A stretch of 18,337 nt of DNA from an uncultured Gammaproteobacteria bacterium (GCA_945788675.1 CALZMY010000050.1:1-18337), one strand, 5' to 3'. Positions 7,716 to 15,265 are shown, counted from the stretch's first letter. The notes: a model not told the origin generated them from the letters alone. Numbers and translations are program-made.

Positions 7716-7737
7716 CAATCTGCTGACAATTCAGAGT

Positions 7738-8715
7738 TTAATTCAGCTTCGCTAGCTCACGCTCGACTACTTTCGCTGGCAGTGGAATGTAACCATCTTT
7801 TACCACCACTTCCTGGCCAATCTTTGACAATACCATCTTGAAAAACTCTTTCTCTAACGGCTGCAGTGGCTTGTTTGGGTGCTTATTCACATAGACATAA
7901 AGGAAACGAGAGAGTGGATATTTTCCCGCTACTGCATTATCAGGCGTGGCATCAACAAATGGCTTACCTGTTTTTTTGCTCAACGCAATAGCCTTTACAC
8001 TGGAAGTCTTGTAGCCGATACCTGAGTAGCCGATACCATTAATAGAGGAGCTAACAGACTGTACTACCGATGCAGAACCAGGCTGCTCATTGACACTATT
8101 TTTAAAATCGCCTTTACACAGTCCTTTCTTTTTAAAGTAGCCGTAAGTACCCGACACCGAGTTACGCCCATAAAGCTGGATATCACGATTTTTCCAGGCA
8201 CCTGTCAGGCCAAGTTGTCCCCAGTTGGAAATATCTTCTTTCCCCTTACACTTTCGGGTTGAAGAGAACACTGCATCGACATCAGCGATGCTCATCCCTT
8301 TAATGGGGTTATCTTTATGAACATAAACGGCCAGTGCATCAATTGCCACCGGAATAGCCAGAGGTTTATAACCATGGTGCTTCTCAAACGCCTGCATTTC
8401 CTTACCCTTCATCTTACGACTCATTGGGCCAAGATTAGAGGTCCCTTCAGTCAATGCTGGTGGTGCAGTTGAAGAACCCGCGGCCTGAATCTGAATATTA
8501 ACATTAGGATAAAAACGCTTGTATTCCTCGGCCCACAGGGTCATGAGGTTGGCCAGTGTGTCTGAACCTACACTGGATAGGTTTCCGGACACGCCGCTGG
8601 CACGTTCATAGTCAGGTAAGGCCGCCTCGACCTTGGCACCTGCTGCCACAGCTGAGCTTGCCGCAGCGACAGCCATCATGGTCGCCAGGGCGATAGAAAG
8701 TGTTTTAGATTTCAT
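7738..8715 (-). CDS. pstS: Periplasmic phosphate-binding protein PstS
   Basis: 325 residues. A Sec signal peptide (KSKTLSIALATMMAVAAASSAVA) with cleavage around AVA precedes the mature protein. Phosphate-contacting loops of the PstS family are visible: SSVGSDTLANLM, AAGSSTAPPAL, GPMSRKM and GRNSVSGTYGYF. The protein would deliver phosphate to a PstCAB permease, which is not encoded here. The ATG at 8715 has AGGAG 9-10 nt upstream; an in-frame TTG at 8718 adds only one residue. The gene follows phoR by 154 nt, has its own Pho-box-like site and ends in a strong terminator, so it can be transcribed alone. Confidence 0.93.
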   Translation of the reverse strand: MKSKTLSIALATMMAVAAASSAVAAGAKVEAALPDYERASGVSGNLSSVGSDTLANLMTLWAEEYKRFYPNVNIQIQAAGSSTAPPALTEGTSNLGPMSRKMKGKEMQAFEKHHGYKPLAIPVAIDALAVYVHKDNPIKGMSIADVDAVFSSTRKCKGKEDISNWGQLGLTGAWKNRDIQLYGRNSVSGTYGYFKKKGLCKGDFKNSVNEQPGSASVVQSVSSSINGIGYSGIGYKTSSVKAIALSKKTGKPFVDATPDNAVAGKYPLSRFLYVYVNKHPNKPLQPLEKEFFKMVLSKIGQEVVVKDGYIPLPAKVVERELAKLN

Positions 8716-8804
8716 CAAATATTGCTCCTCAGTGGGGGTTTAATCCGCAAATTCAAAAATTAACTTCAAATCAGATGGGGCTATTATTCATCTGGAAAGT
8801 GTCA

Positions 8805-8838
8805 AGGGTATGAACAATAGATGACATTTTTATTACAA
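8805..8838 (-). promoter_or_regulatory. Pho box and -10 of pstS
   Basis: On the minus strand, 8838-8821 reads TTGTAATAAAAATGTCAT, matching 14 of 18 positions of the PhoB consensus CTGTCATAWAWCTGTCAY. TACCCT (8810-8805) follows after exactly 10 nt, the usual position of the -10 in PhoB-activated promoters where the Pho box replaces the -35. The site lies about 106 nt upstream of the pstS ATG. ATGAC (8821-8825) and GTCAT (8841-8845) also form a spaced inverted repeat. Confidence 0.7.
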
Positions 8839-8851
8839 ACGTCATACTATC

Positions 8852-8878
8852 GTTAAATAATAAATATCATTATTTAAC
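8852..8878. other. AT-rich stem-loop over the phoR stop
   Basis: GTTAAATAAT (8852-8861) and ATTATTTAAC (8869-8878) form a perfect 10-bp stem with a 7-nt loop, covering the last codons and stop of phoR. It is weak in GC and lacks a following T-run. It may slow or stabilise the phoBR transcript end rather than terminate it. Confidence 0.45.
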
Positions 8879-10174
8879 AGGAGTATAGATAAGTCTTGCC
8901 GGAAAATGACAACTAAAAACACTGCCCTTTTCAATCTCACTGCTAATTTCCAAATGCGCCCCATGGCGATCAAGCACATGTTTGACAATCGCCAATCCTA
9001 AACCGGTCCCTCCACTCGCACGTGACCGGCCCGCATCCACACGATAGAAACGTTCTGTCAGTCGCTGTATATGGTGCGGAGCGATACCGATTCCACTATC
9101 TTTTACACTGAAGAGAATACCTTCATCATCCTGCAGGCACTTAATCACAATCGTGCCTCCAGCCGGTGAATAGCGAACAGCATTTGCTACCAGGTTAGAG
9201 AGCGCACTATGTAACTCCTTTTCATCCCCCATCAACCAGATACCCGGCTCGACATCAAGGGTAATACCGTGCTTATTATCACTTAACGCTATCGCCTCAT
9301 CATAGATAGTGGCCAACATTGCAGATAATGACACTGGGTAGTGGTCGCGTTGATTATCCTCCGTTTCAAGCCTGGAGATCATCAACAGGTCATCCACAAT
9401 ACTCAACATGCGCTGATTATGCTGCTGCATATGAGTGATTGAACGCCGCCAGGTCGCAAGCGTTTCACTATCATCTGCATCGGCAAGACTCTCTAACGTC
9501 CCCGTCAACACCGTCAGCGGGGTGCGTAACTCATGGGAAACATTGGCCACAAAGTCCTTACGCATTTTCTCCAGATTTTTGATACGCGTAACATCACGTG
9601 CAATCAACAAATTCTGGTTCTGGCCACCGTAGGGCACAATATTGATTTCCAGGATCATCATCTCATCTGCCGGAGATGGCATCTCCAGCGAATCACTAAA
9701 GTCACCTTTAGAGAGGTAATTTGCAAAAGATGGGTGGCGTAGCAAATTGATCACACGCTGCCCAATGTCACCAGAAATACTCAATCCCAGATAACGAGCT
9801 GCTGCATCATTAAACCATTCGATTTCACCACTCGCTCGCAGTACCACTGCCGCATCAGGCAATGCAGATGTAGATTCTCTAAAACGACCAATCACATCAG
9901 CCAGGCGACGTTTACTTTTTCGATTGCGCTGACGCATGCGGTAGATATGATAATAAAGCTCACCCCATACCCCATTGCCTATAGGAGGTGTTGCGGTTCC
10001 CCCCTTACGTAACCACTTTTCAAGACGAACCAGATGCACCAGATGCCAGATAAGATAGGCTACCGTCGCAAACAGCGCTGCCAGCAACATCTTGCCAGTC
10101 AATAGTCCAACCAATAACGCTAGTACAACGAGCGTAATAAGACGCCAGATTTCAGATGCCCAGGGATTTAGCAA
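8870..10174 (-). CDS. phoR: Phosphate-regulon sensor histidine kinase PhoR
   Basis: 434 residues. Two hydrophobic segments near the N-terminus (about 11-27 and 29-49) anchor it in the inner membrane with almost no periplasmic loop, as in known PhoR proteins, which sense through PstSCAB/PhoU. A linker and PAS domain (about 95-200, VVLRASGEIEWFNDAAARYLG) precede the HisKA domain with H214 in FVANVSHELRTPL. The ATPase domain follows, with N box LSNLVANAVRYSPAG, G1 DSGIGI, F box FYRVD and G2 GGTGLGL, all intact. The only suitable start is a TTG three nt after the phoB stop, with AAGG placed 8 nt upstream inside the end of phoB; the next ATG (residue 29) would delete the first membrane segment. 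Expression is therefore probably coupled to phoB. Confidence 0.94.
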   Translation of the reverse strand: MLNPWASEIWRLITLVVLALLVGLLTGKMLLAALFATVAYLIWHLVHLVRLEKWLRKGGTATPPIGNGVWGELYYHIYRMRQRNRKSKRRLADVIGRFRESTSALPDAAVVLRASGEIEWFNDAAARYLGLSISGDIGQRVINLLRHPSFANYLSKGDFSDSLEMPSPADEMMILEINIVPYGGQNQNLLIARDVTRIKNLEKMRKDFVANVSHELRTPLTVLTGTLESLADADDSETLATWRRSITHMQQHNQRMLSIVDDLLMISRLETEDNQRDHYPVSLSAMLATIYDEAIALSDNKHGITLDVEPGIWLMGDEKELHSALSNLVANAVRYSPAGGTIVIKCLQDDEGILFSVKDSGIGIAPHHIQRLTERFYRVDAGRSRASGGTGLGLAIVKHVLDRHGAHLEISSEIEKGSVFSCHFPARLIYTPVK

Positions 10175-10177
10175 GTA

Positions 10178-10867
10178 TCAGACCTTTGTAGAGAAACGGT
10201 AACCCGCACTGCGCACTGTCTGCACATAACGGTCATGACCAGAAGGGGTCAAGGCCTTACGTAGTCGACGGATATGCACATCGACTGTGCGCTCCTCGAC
10301 ATAGACATTACTGCCCCAGACTCTATCGAGTAACTGACTACGGCTATAGACGCGTTCTGAATGTGTCATAAAAAAATGTAATAAACGGTATTCCGTGGGT
10401 CCAAGCTCCAGAGACTCATCATTTACCATAATTCGATGGCTGGCAGTATCAAGCACAAGGTTATCAACCTCAATGGTTTCATTTTCTGCCTGTGGTGAAG
10501 TTCTACGTAATACCGCCTTGATTCTAGCGATTAATTCACGCGGAGAGAAAGGTTTGGTGATGTAATCATCGGCACCAGCATCGAGTCCAGTAATCTTGTC
10601 CGATTCACCCCCTTTTGCGGTCAACATGATGATAGGTATATGGCTCGTTAATTCCTCTTTTTTAATACGGCGCGCAAACTCCATTCCACTCGAACCCGGC
10701 AACATCCAGTCCAGCAGCAACAGATCTGGAAGCATCCCCCCAAGCAATCCCATCGCTTCTTCTGCATCCTCGGCCTTAATCACCTCGAAATTTGCTCTGA
10801 CCAACGCAACCTCAATCATTTCGCTGATTGCTGGCTCGTCTTCAACAATTAATATTTTTGCTGCCAT
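10178..10867 (-). CDS. phoB: Phosphate-regulon response regulator PhoB
   Basis: 229 residues, OmpR/PhoB class. The receiver has E9-D10, acceptor D53 (LLLLDWMLPG), T83 and K105, identical in position to E. coli PhoB. A C-terminal winged-helix domain (about 130-229) includes LGPTEYRLLHFFMTHSERV and the recognition-helix region VEERTVDVHIRRLRKAL. When phosphorylated by PhoR under phosphate limitation it binds Pho boxes; such a site stands before this gene, so autoregulation is expected. I chose the ATG at 10867 because MAAKILIVEDEP matches the family start; an upstream TTG at 10882 would add five unlikely residues. It forms the phoB-phoR operon. Confidence 0.95.
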   Translation of the reverse strand: MAAKILIVEDEPAISEMIEVALVRANFEVIKAEDAEEAMGLLGGMLPDLLLLDWMLPGSSGMEFARRIKKEELTSHIPIIMLTAKGGESDKITGLDAGADDYITKPFSPRELIARIKAVLRRTSPQAENETIEVDNLVLDTASHRIMVNDESLELGPTEYRLLHFFMTHSERVYSRSQLLDRVWGSNVYVEERTVDVHIRRLRKALTPSGHDRYVQTVRSAGYRFSTKV

Positions 10868-10905
10868 CGATAATCCACTCAAAAGGTCTATTCATAATAA
10901 GCAAG

Positions 10906-10939
10906 ATTAGAACGAACAATTGTTACAGCCATATTACAA
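10906..10939 (-). promoter_or_regulatory. Pho box and -10 of phoBR
   Basis: On the minus strand, 10939-10922 reads TTGTAATATGGCTGTAAC, matching 13 of 18 consensus positions. After exactly 10 nt comes TCTAAT (10911-10906), five of six to the sigma-70 -10. This is the arrangement of a PhoB-activated promoter and places transcription start about 30 nt upstream of the phoB ATG. It shares the left half TTGTAATA with the pstS site. Confidence 0.72.
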
Positions 10940-11173
10940 AAAATAATTCAACCATTACTCGTAACTTTTTCCTTTAAACACAGCTAGTTATTGAAAGTAT
11001 AACATTACTTTACGAGATGGAATAAAAAACGGACATGTAAACGCCATAAACATGCCATTAACTAGAATATTAAAGACGGGGGCTAAATCCCCATCCAGCG
11101 AATCAATGCCTACATCCTCTCGCTTCAATCACACACCAACATATAAAGCGTCGCTGGGCTGAGCGATTAATGG

Positions 11174-11207
11174 ACGTAATATTTTATTCATAAATTCACA
11201 ATATATA
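11174..11207 (+). promoter_or_regulatory. Possible Pho box and -10 of the porin gene
   Basis: ACGTAATATTTTATTCAT (11174-11191) matches 11 of 18 positions of the PhoB consensus, including GTAATAT in the left half and TCAT at the end. TATATA (11202-11207) follows after exactly 10 nt, the same spacing as in the phoB and pstS sites. The site is in an AT-rich stretch where partial matches are easy, so it is only a candidate. Confidence 0.35.
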
Positions 11208-11300
11208 TGTAAAAAGTCCGCCACATAATCCACCCCCAGTCGCGTCACATCGCGGTAATTATTTTAATAAGTTTCAGTAACCACTTGAGGGAGTCACTCA

Positions 11301-12305
11301 ATGAAAAAACATCTACCACTTTTGATCTCATCTGCGCTAATACTACCGATGACGGCACAGGCTGAAGGCCCAATTGACGGTAAGGTTTACGGTAAAATTA
11401 ATGCTGCGGTTCTCAGTACGGATGACAAAGGCACCTCCGATACCTATCTGGAGAGCCATGCTTCGCGCATCGGTTTTAAAGGGAAGAGCGAGGTCGAGCA
11501 TGGCATATCTGTCATCTACAAACTTGAATATGAAGTTAACCCAACAGAAAAAAATGCTTCATCTAGCACCAAGAGCACTGGCGGTGTAACAGACACAGCC
11601 GCTTTAACAGGTGGTGAATATAAAGATACTGCAATCTTTAAGCAGCGCAATGCCATGATCGGCCTGGAGACGGTCGCGGGTACCGTGATGATGGGAATGC
11701 ATGATACACCAATGAAACTGGCACAGGGTAAAGTCGACCAGTTCAACGACCTCACCTATGGTGATATCAAAAATGTCGTCAATGGTGAAGAGCGCGTGCC
11801 AGACCTGTTTGCGTACGTATCACCAGAACTCTATGGTTTTTCTCTTAATGCTGCGGTAACACAGTTTGAGGACGATGAAGAAGGCAAGGATGATGGTTCT
11901 TCAGTTGCCATCACCTATAAAGGTGTCAAGAATCTCTACCTCGCCGCAGCGGTTGACAGCGAGGTCGATGGTTATGACGTACAGCGCCTGGTTGCACATT
12001 ACAAATTCAAGGACCTGACTGTTGGTGCGTTGCTGAACTCGTCTGAGAAAGCAAATACGCCGGGCTCGAAAGATGAAGATAGCACCATCGTCAGCGCATC
12101 GTACAAGGTCAACAACTGGAAAGTAAAAGCTCAGTTTGGTTCTGGCGATGAAAAAAGCAAAGGACTGGAACAGGTCGCCTTCGGCGTTGATTACAAACTG
12201 GGTAATAACTCAAAGGTCTACTTCTATAGCGCATCACTCAAAGACGATGTGGTTGGTGGTACCGATAAGAAAGCCAATGGCCTTGGAATTGAGCACAAGT
12301 TCTAA
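11301..12305 (+). CDS. Outer-membrane porin (Gram-negative general/anion porin type)
   Basis: 334 residues. The signal peptide MKKHLPLLISSALILPMTAQA ends at a likely AQA/EG cleavage site. The mature part is rich in alternating beta strands typical of a trimeric 16-strand porin, beginning GKVYGKINAAV and SRIGFKGKSEVEHGISVIYKLEYEV, with a KQRNAMIGLETVAGTVMMGMHDTPMK block characteristic of this family. It ends with IEHKF, whose final Phe is the usual signal for barrel assembly. A strong AGGGAG lies 7 nt before the ATG. It diverges from phoB, and a Pho-like site lies upstream, so a phosphate-inducible porin (analogous to PhoE or OprP) is plausible but not shown. Selectivity cannot be judged from sequence. 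It ends at a strong terminator. Confidence 0.9.
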   Translation: MKKHLPLLISSALILPMTAQAEGPIDGKVYGKINAAVLSTDDKGTSDTYLESHASRIGFKGKSEVEHGISVIYKLEYEVNPTEKNASSSTKSTGGVTDTAALTGGEYKDTAIFKQRNAMIGLETVAGTVMMGMHDTPMKLAQGKVDQFNDLTYGDIKNVVNGEERVPDLFAYVSPELYGFSLNAAVTQFEDDEEGKDDGSSVAITYKGVKNLYLAAAVDSEVDGYDVQRLVAHYKFKDLTVGALLNSSEKANTPGSKDEDSTIVSASYKVNNWKVKAQFGSGDEKSKGLEQVAFGVDYKLGNNSKVYFYSASLKDDVVGGTDKKANGLGIEHKF

Positions 12306-12334
12306 TCCAGACCATTTTAAGCAACACCTAAAAA

Positions 12335-12355
12335 GAGAGCCTCAATAGAGCTCTC
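12335..12355 (+). other. Small stem-loop in the porin 3' region
   Basis: GAGAGC (12335-12340) pairs with GCTCTC (12350-12355) around a 9-nt loop, followed by an A/T-rich stretch without a real T-run. A second short stem CATCTT/AAGATG follows near 12370-12387. Together with the main terminator they would give the porin mRNA a structured 3' end. Confidence 0.4.
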
Positions 12356-12395
12356 ATTTATTCTCCCCTCATCTTAATAAAAAGATGGGTTCTTT

Positions 12396-12420
12396 GCGGG
12401 GCTTTTTGCCCCGCTTTTTT
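12396..12420 (+). terminator. Intrinsic terminator of the porin gene
   Basis: GCGGGGC (12396-12402) pairs with GCCCCGC (12408-12414) around TTTTT and is followed by six T (12415-12420). It lies about 90 nt after the porin stop and just before the end of the convergent pentapeptide-repeat gene. Confidence 0.93.
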
Positions 12421-12429
12421 ATTTTCACT

Positions 12430-13332
12430 CTATTGACAGTGACCTATCGAGCCAACGGCACATAGTCGACCATCAATCCATTTCGTCTTATCAAGTTTCA
12501 CACCGAGAAGACTCGCATTTGAAATATTGGCGCCATCAAGATCTGCATATGAAAGGTCAGCACCATCGAACACCACACCACCAAGATCAGCCCCCCTGAA
12601 ACTAACACCGACAAGCGTTGCCTCTCTGAGATCAGCACCATTCAAGTCAGATACACTAAGATTCGAAAATGAGAGATTTGCATCAACTAACTGACTGCCG
12701 CTTAAATCCACACGCATCAGATTCATATTTTGCATGGTTGCACCAGTCAAATTCACACCAGTAAGCAGTGCCGCTTCCATCTGACAGTTACTCCAGTTCA
12801 CCCGCGGCGCTGCAGCTCCTGCACAGTCAATCACATTCGCTTTTGGTTCTGGCTGATTAAGGTAAATCATCACGATCATCACGCTCAGCAGTGAAAAGAT
12901 AACAAAGCCCACTAACGGTCGGCTAACCTGCTTTCCTTTTCCCAGGCGTTCTATATTTACTGCGGTCGAACCTGTCGAATCAAGTGATATCAGTGATTCG
13001 TGCTCTATAAACTCATCAGCAGCAGCCTGCTCTGCCTGTTGATGATGGGACTCACTGTTGAGCTCTGCCTGCCTGGCCTCCCAGGGTTTTTCTGCCATCG
13101 ACTGCTGCCGCAACAGCCCAGCCTCTCCCTCCTTAAAGAGCATCGATGACAAAATTTTTGGAAGTTCAGAGACCAGTTGCCAGCGCTTTTGATCCAGGCT
13201 AAATTCATCATTTCTTTTGAGTCGACCGTGCAGTAAGTAATGCGTAATCTTCTCTTTAGTAAATGGCCCACGCACCACGCCGCTGCGGCGAATATACCAC
13301 TGCTGATGACGACTGGATGATGTTGAATTCAT
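12430..13332 (-). CDS. Membrane-anchored GYF-like / pentapeptide-repeat protein
   Basis: 300 residues in three parts. Residues about 11-60 (WYIRRSGVVRGPFTKEKI ... RWQLVSEL) resemble the GYF_2 (DUF4339) domain, a likely protein-binding module, here on the cytoplasmic side. A polar linker follows, then one membrane segment (about 139-158). The rest is periplasmic, with pentapeptide repeats of the A(D/N)Lxx type (about 185-285), expected to fold as a right-handed beta helix. Four cysteines (C170, C183, C291, C299) flank the repeat block and could form disulfides capping it. Function is unknown; pentapeptide-repeat proteins act as scaffolds or DNA-gyrase mimics, but a membrane-anchored periplasmic one is not a gyrase protector. 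AGGG lies 6 nt before the ATG. It is divergent from the FliK-like gene. Confidence 0.82.
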   Translation of the reverse strand: MNSTSSSRHQQWYIRRSGVVRGPFTKEKITHYLLHGRLKRNDEFSLDQKRWQLVSELPKILSSMLFKEGEAGLLRQQSMAEKPWEARQAELNSESHHQQAEQAAADEFIEHESLISLDSTGSTAVNIERLGKGKQVSRPLVGFVIFSLLSVMIVMIYLNQPEPKANVIDCAGAAAPRVNWSNCQMEAALLTGVNLTGATMQNMNLMRVDLSGSQLVDANLSFSNLSVSDLNGADLREATLVGVSFRGADLGGVVFDGADLSYADLDGANISNASLLGVKLDKTKWIDGRLCAVGSIGHCQ

Positions 13333-13381
13333 AATGCCCTACTCTAATGAAGCCCGTTCAAGTGGTCAATTGCGATTAACT

Positions 13382-13389
13382 GCCGATAA
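13382..13389 (+). promoter_or_regulatory. FliA (sigma-28) type -10 upstream of the FliK-like gene
   Basis: GCCGATAA is an exact 8/8 match to the sigma-28 -10 consensus, on the coding strand 88 nt before the FliK-like ATG. The -35 is poor: nothing like TAAAGTTT lies 11 nt upstream, and the best match TCAAGTGG (13358-13365) is 16 nt away. The flagellar identity of the downstream gene makes the motif meaningful, but the promoter is not secure. Confidence 0.38.
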
Positions 13390-13477
13390 GATTAAATAAT
13401 AGTAAAATCAGCCTATTTACTTAAAACCTGGCAACATCATAGTATCAGCAGAACCCATTTAAGGCCCGACTTGTCAC

Positions 13478-14935
13478 ATGGAAATCAACAACAATCCCCC
13501 AGTGAATCCATCGCAGAGCTCAAATCAGCTAAAAGCGATTGCCCATACATGGCAAGTGGGACAAATGCTTAAAGCGGTAGTCGTTGAAAGCCTGCAAAAT
13601 AACGTAAAGTTACGCGTCGAAAATGCACTCATCCAGGCACCAACCACCAAACAGCATCAACGTGGCGAAATACTACTGCTATCGGTATTACGCGCTGGCG
13701 ATAAACCAGTACTAAGAGTACTTCCACAGCAACTCCCACCAAGCCAGACTTTACAGGCACTACAGGACAGTGCATTAAAAGTACTACTCCCCAAACAAGC
13801 ACCGTTAACACCACTGCTGGCCAACCTGGTAGCGATTGCCCAGCTTAAAACCCAGCTCGCGCCCCCTCTAACCACTGAAATCAGTGATAGCGTGAAAAAG
13901 CTGCTGGAAAATATCGCCCATGTTGACAAGATTGGCGACCCAAAAGAGCTGCGCCGTGCAATTAACGATTCAGGCATGCTTCTCGAAAAAAAACTCGCCG
14001 ACCTGCCCCTGACAAACAAGAAAAACAGTCATCAGCAAGGAACGCCCTCTGCTTCGCAATCTGCGGCTAACAGATCCACTAGTGCCATCGCACAAGACCT
14101 TAAGGGAAACTTACTACAGCTGCTGAATATATTACGCCAGGCTCCCTCCGCCAACGAGGGAAGCACAAAAATCCCGCTCCCACTGCAGCCTCTTCTCACC
14201 AGTGGTACCACTGGCACGATCAATACAGGCAACCAAACTCAACCCCCAGCACAGGGGACATCGCAAGCAATCAAAGAAAACCTGCTGCGCCTGTTGAGTA
14301 TGCCAACAAGCGGTGATTCCAGTGATGAAAGAAAAATGTCATCGCAATCATTACGGCTCTCTGAGTTCACCGCCTCAATAAGCCGCCTACCCTTGCCGTT
14401 TTTTCGCCATCTACCGCTACAGGCACAGAAAGCACAACAACCTACCCTTGCCCTACTGCAACACCGCGACCAGATTATCGGTGAATTGATCCGCCAGGTC
14501 GAAGGTAGCATCGCCCGGGTACAACTCAGTCAACTTGCCTCACTGCCACAGGACAACAGCTCACCGCCGTCATGGACATTTGAACTACCCTTGCGCCATG
14601 GCGAGAGCGTTGATGTGGTTCAATTGCGGATAGAAAAAGAGGCTTCACAGGAGAGTGATGAAACAGAATCACGCTGGCAGGTAACACTAACACTAGACCT
14701 ACCAGAAATTGGCACAATCTACGCCACCATTTCTATTCATGGCGAAAATGCTTCCACAACCCTATGGGCTGAAGATAACGATACTGCAGAATTAATCGAT
14801 AAAAACTTACAGTTATTGCGCAACGCCCTTGAACAACATGGCGTGAAAAGTGGGGAGATCAAATGTCAGCATGGAGTACCCCCTAACCCACCTCATCAGC
14901 AACGTCACACACTATTGGTTGATACTCAGGTATGA
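13478..14935 (+). CDS. fliK: FliK-like flagellar hook-length control protein
   Basis: 485 residues. The C-terminal part (about 365-455; WTFELPLRHGESVDVVQLRIEKE ... TLTLDLPEIGTIYATISIHG ... TAELIDKNLQLLRNALEQHGV) matches the FliK C-terminal (Flg_hook) domain, which in FliK contacts FlhB to switch export from hook to filament proteins. The N-terminal two thirds are Gln/Ser/Thr/Leu-rich and low in charge, as in FliK rulers, and contain a repeated element (about 206-230 and 263-284). The gene overlaps by 4 nt (ATGA) a FlhB C-terminal-like gene, a partner fitting this role. It lies away from any rod or hook genes, so it may be a second FliK-type protein rather than the main hook ruler. AAGG lies rather far (14 nt) from the ATG. 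Confidence 0.8.
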   Translation: MEINNNPPVNPSQSSNQLKAIAHTWQVGQMLKAVVVESLQNNVKLRVENALIQAPTTKQHQRGEILLLSVLRAGDKPVLRVLPQQLPPSQTLQALQDSALKVLLPKQAPLTPLLANLVAIAQLKTQLAPPLTTEISDSVKKLLENIAHVDKIGDPKELRRAINDSGMLLEKKLADLPLTNKKNSHQQGTPSASQSAANRSTSAIAQDLKGNLLQLLNILRQAPSANEGSTKIPLPLQPLLTSGTTGTINTGNQTQPPAQGTSQAIKENLLRLLSMPTSGDSSDERKMSSQSLRLSEFTASISRLPLPFFRHLPLQAQKAQQPTLALLQHRDQIIGELIRQVEGSIARVQLSQLASLPQDNSSPPSWTFELPLRHGESVDVVQLRIEKEASQESDETESRWQVTLTLDLPEIGTIYATISIHGENASTTLWAEDNDTAELIDKNLQLLRNALEQHGVKSGEIKCQHGVPPNPPHQQRHTLLVDTQV

Positions 14936-15204
14936 AAACAGAAAAACCAGATCAGATCACCACGGTAGCCTTGATGTATGATGGTGAAAACACACCGACA
15001 GTAACTGCCAAAGGAAGTGGGCATATCGCAGAAGAAATCCTGAAAATTGCCAGTGAAAACAACATCCCCCTCCATGAAGACGCCGATCTGGTGCAGCTGC
15101 TATCCCAACTCGAACTAGGTGATGAGATTCCACGAGCACTGTATGTGACTGTCGCCCAGGTGATTGCATTCGCCTATGTCATATCCGGGAAACGCACTAG
15201 CTAG
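14932..15204 (+). CDS. Stand-alone FlhB C-terminal-domain protein (export switch-like)
   Basis: 90 residues corresponding to the cytoplasmic part of FlhB/YscU after the autocleavage site: VALMYDGENTPTVTAKGSGHIAEEILKIASENNIPLHEDADL ... LGDEIPRALYVTVAQVIAFAYVI. No membrane segments and no NPTH motif are present, so it is not a full export-gate component. Such FlhB-like proteins are found in many flagellated bacteria, and in Salmonella isolated FlhB C-terminal fragments can partly replace the native domain; the role here is inferred. Its ATG overlaps the FliK-like stop, indicating coupled production. Confidence 0.88.
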   Translation: MKTEKPDQITTVALMYDGENTPTVTAKGSGHIAEEILKIASENNIPLHEDADLVQLLSQLELGDEIPRALYVTVAQVIAFAYVISGKRTS

Positions 15205-15265
15205 GGTAGCTAAGCCATTTTATTGATTACAATAGATAATATTATGAAAAAAATGTTTTTTTTAT

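Larger units (their letters stand above)
10868..11300. other. Divergent phoB-porin intergenic region
   Basis: 433 nt. The left end carries the phoB promoter with a Pho box; the right end carries the porin leader and a weaker Pho-like site. The stretch about 10940-11173 has no assigned function. It contains a small hairpin GGGG-CTAAAT-CCCC (11079-11092) and a 7-bp inverted repeat CCAGCGA (11095-11101) / TCGCTGG (11151-11157). No convincing small gene was seen. Confidence 0.5.

Noticed and set aside
7173..7841. 222-residue plus-strand open frame across the globin gene and into the end of pstS
   Set aside because: Pro/His/Ser-rich translation with no family features; antisense to a clear globin and spanning a strong terminator.
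11079..11157. Riboswitch or attenuator before the porin
   Set aside because: Only a 4-bp hairpin and a loose 7-bp inverted repeat; both lie upstream of the likely promoter rather than in the leader.
14932..15204. Truncated full-length FlhB gene
   Set aside because: It has its own ATG coupled to the upstream gene and no membrane-domain remnant upstream; stand-alone FlhB-tail proteins are a known group.
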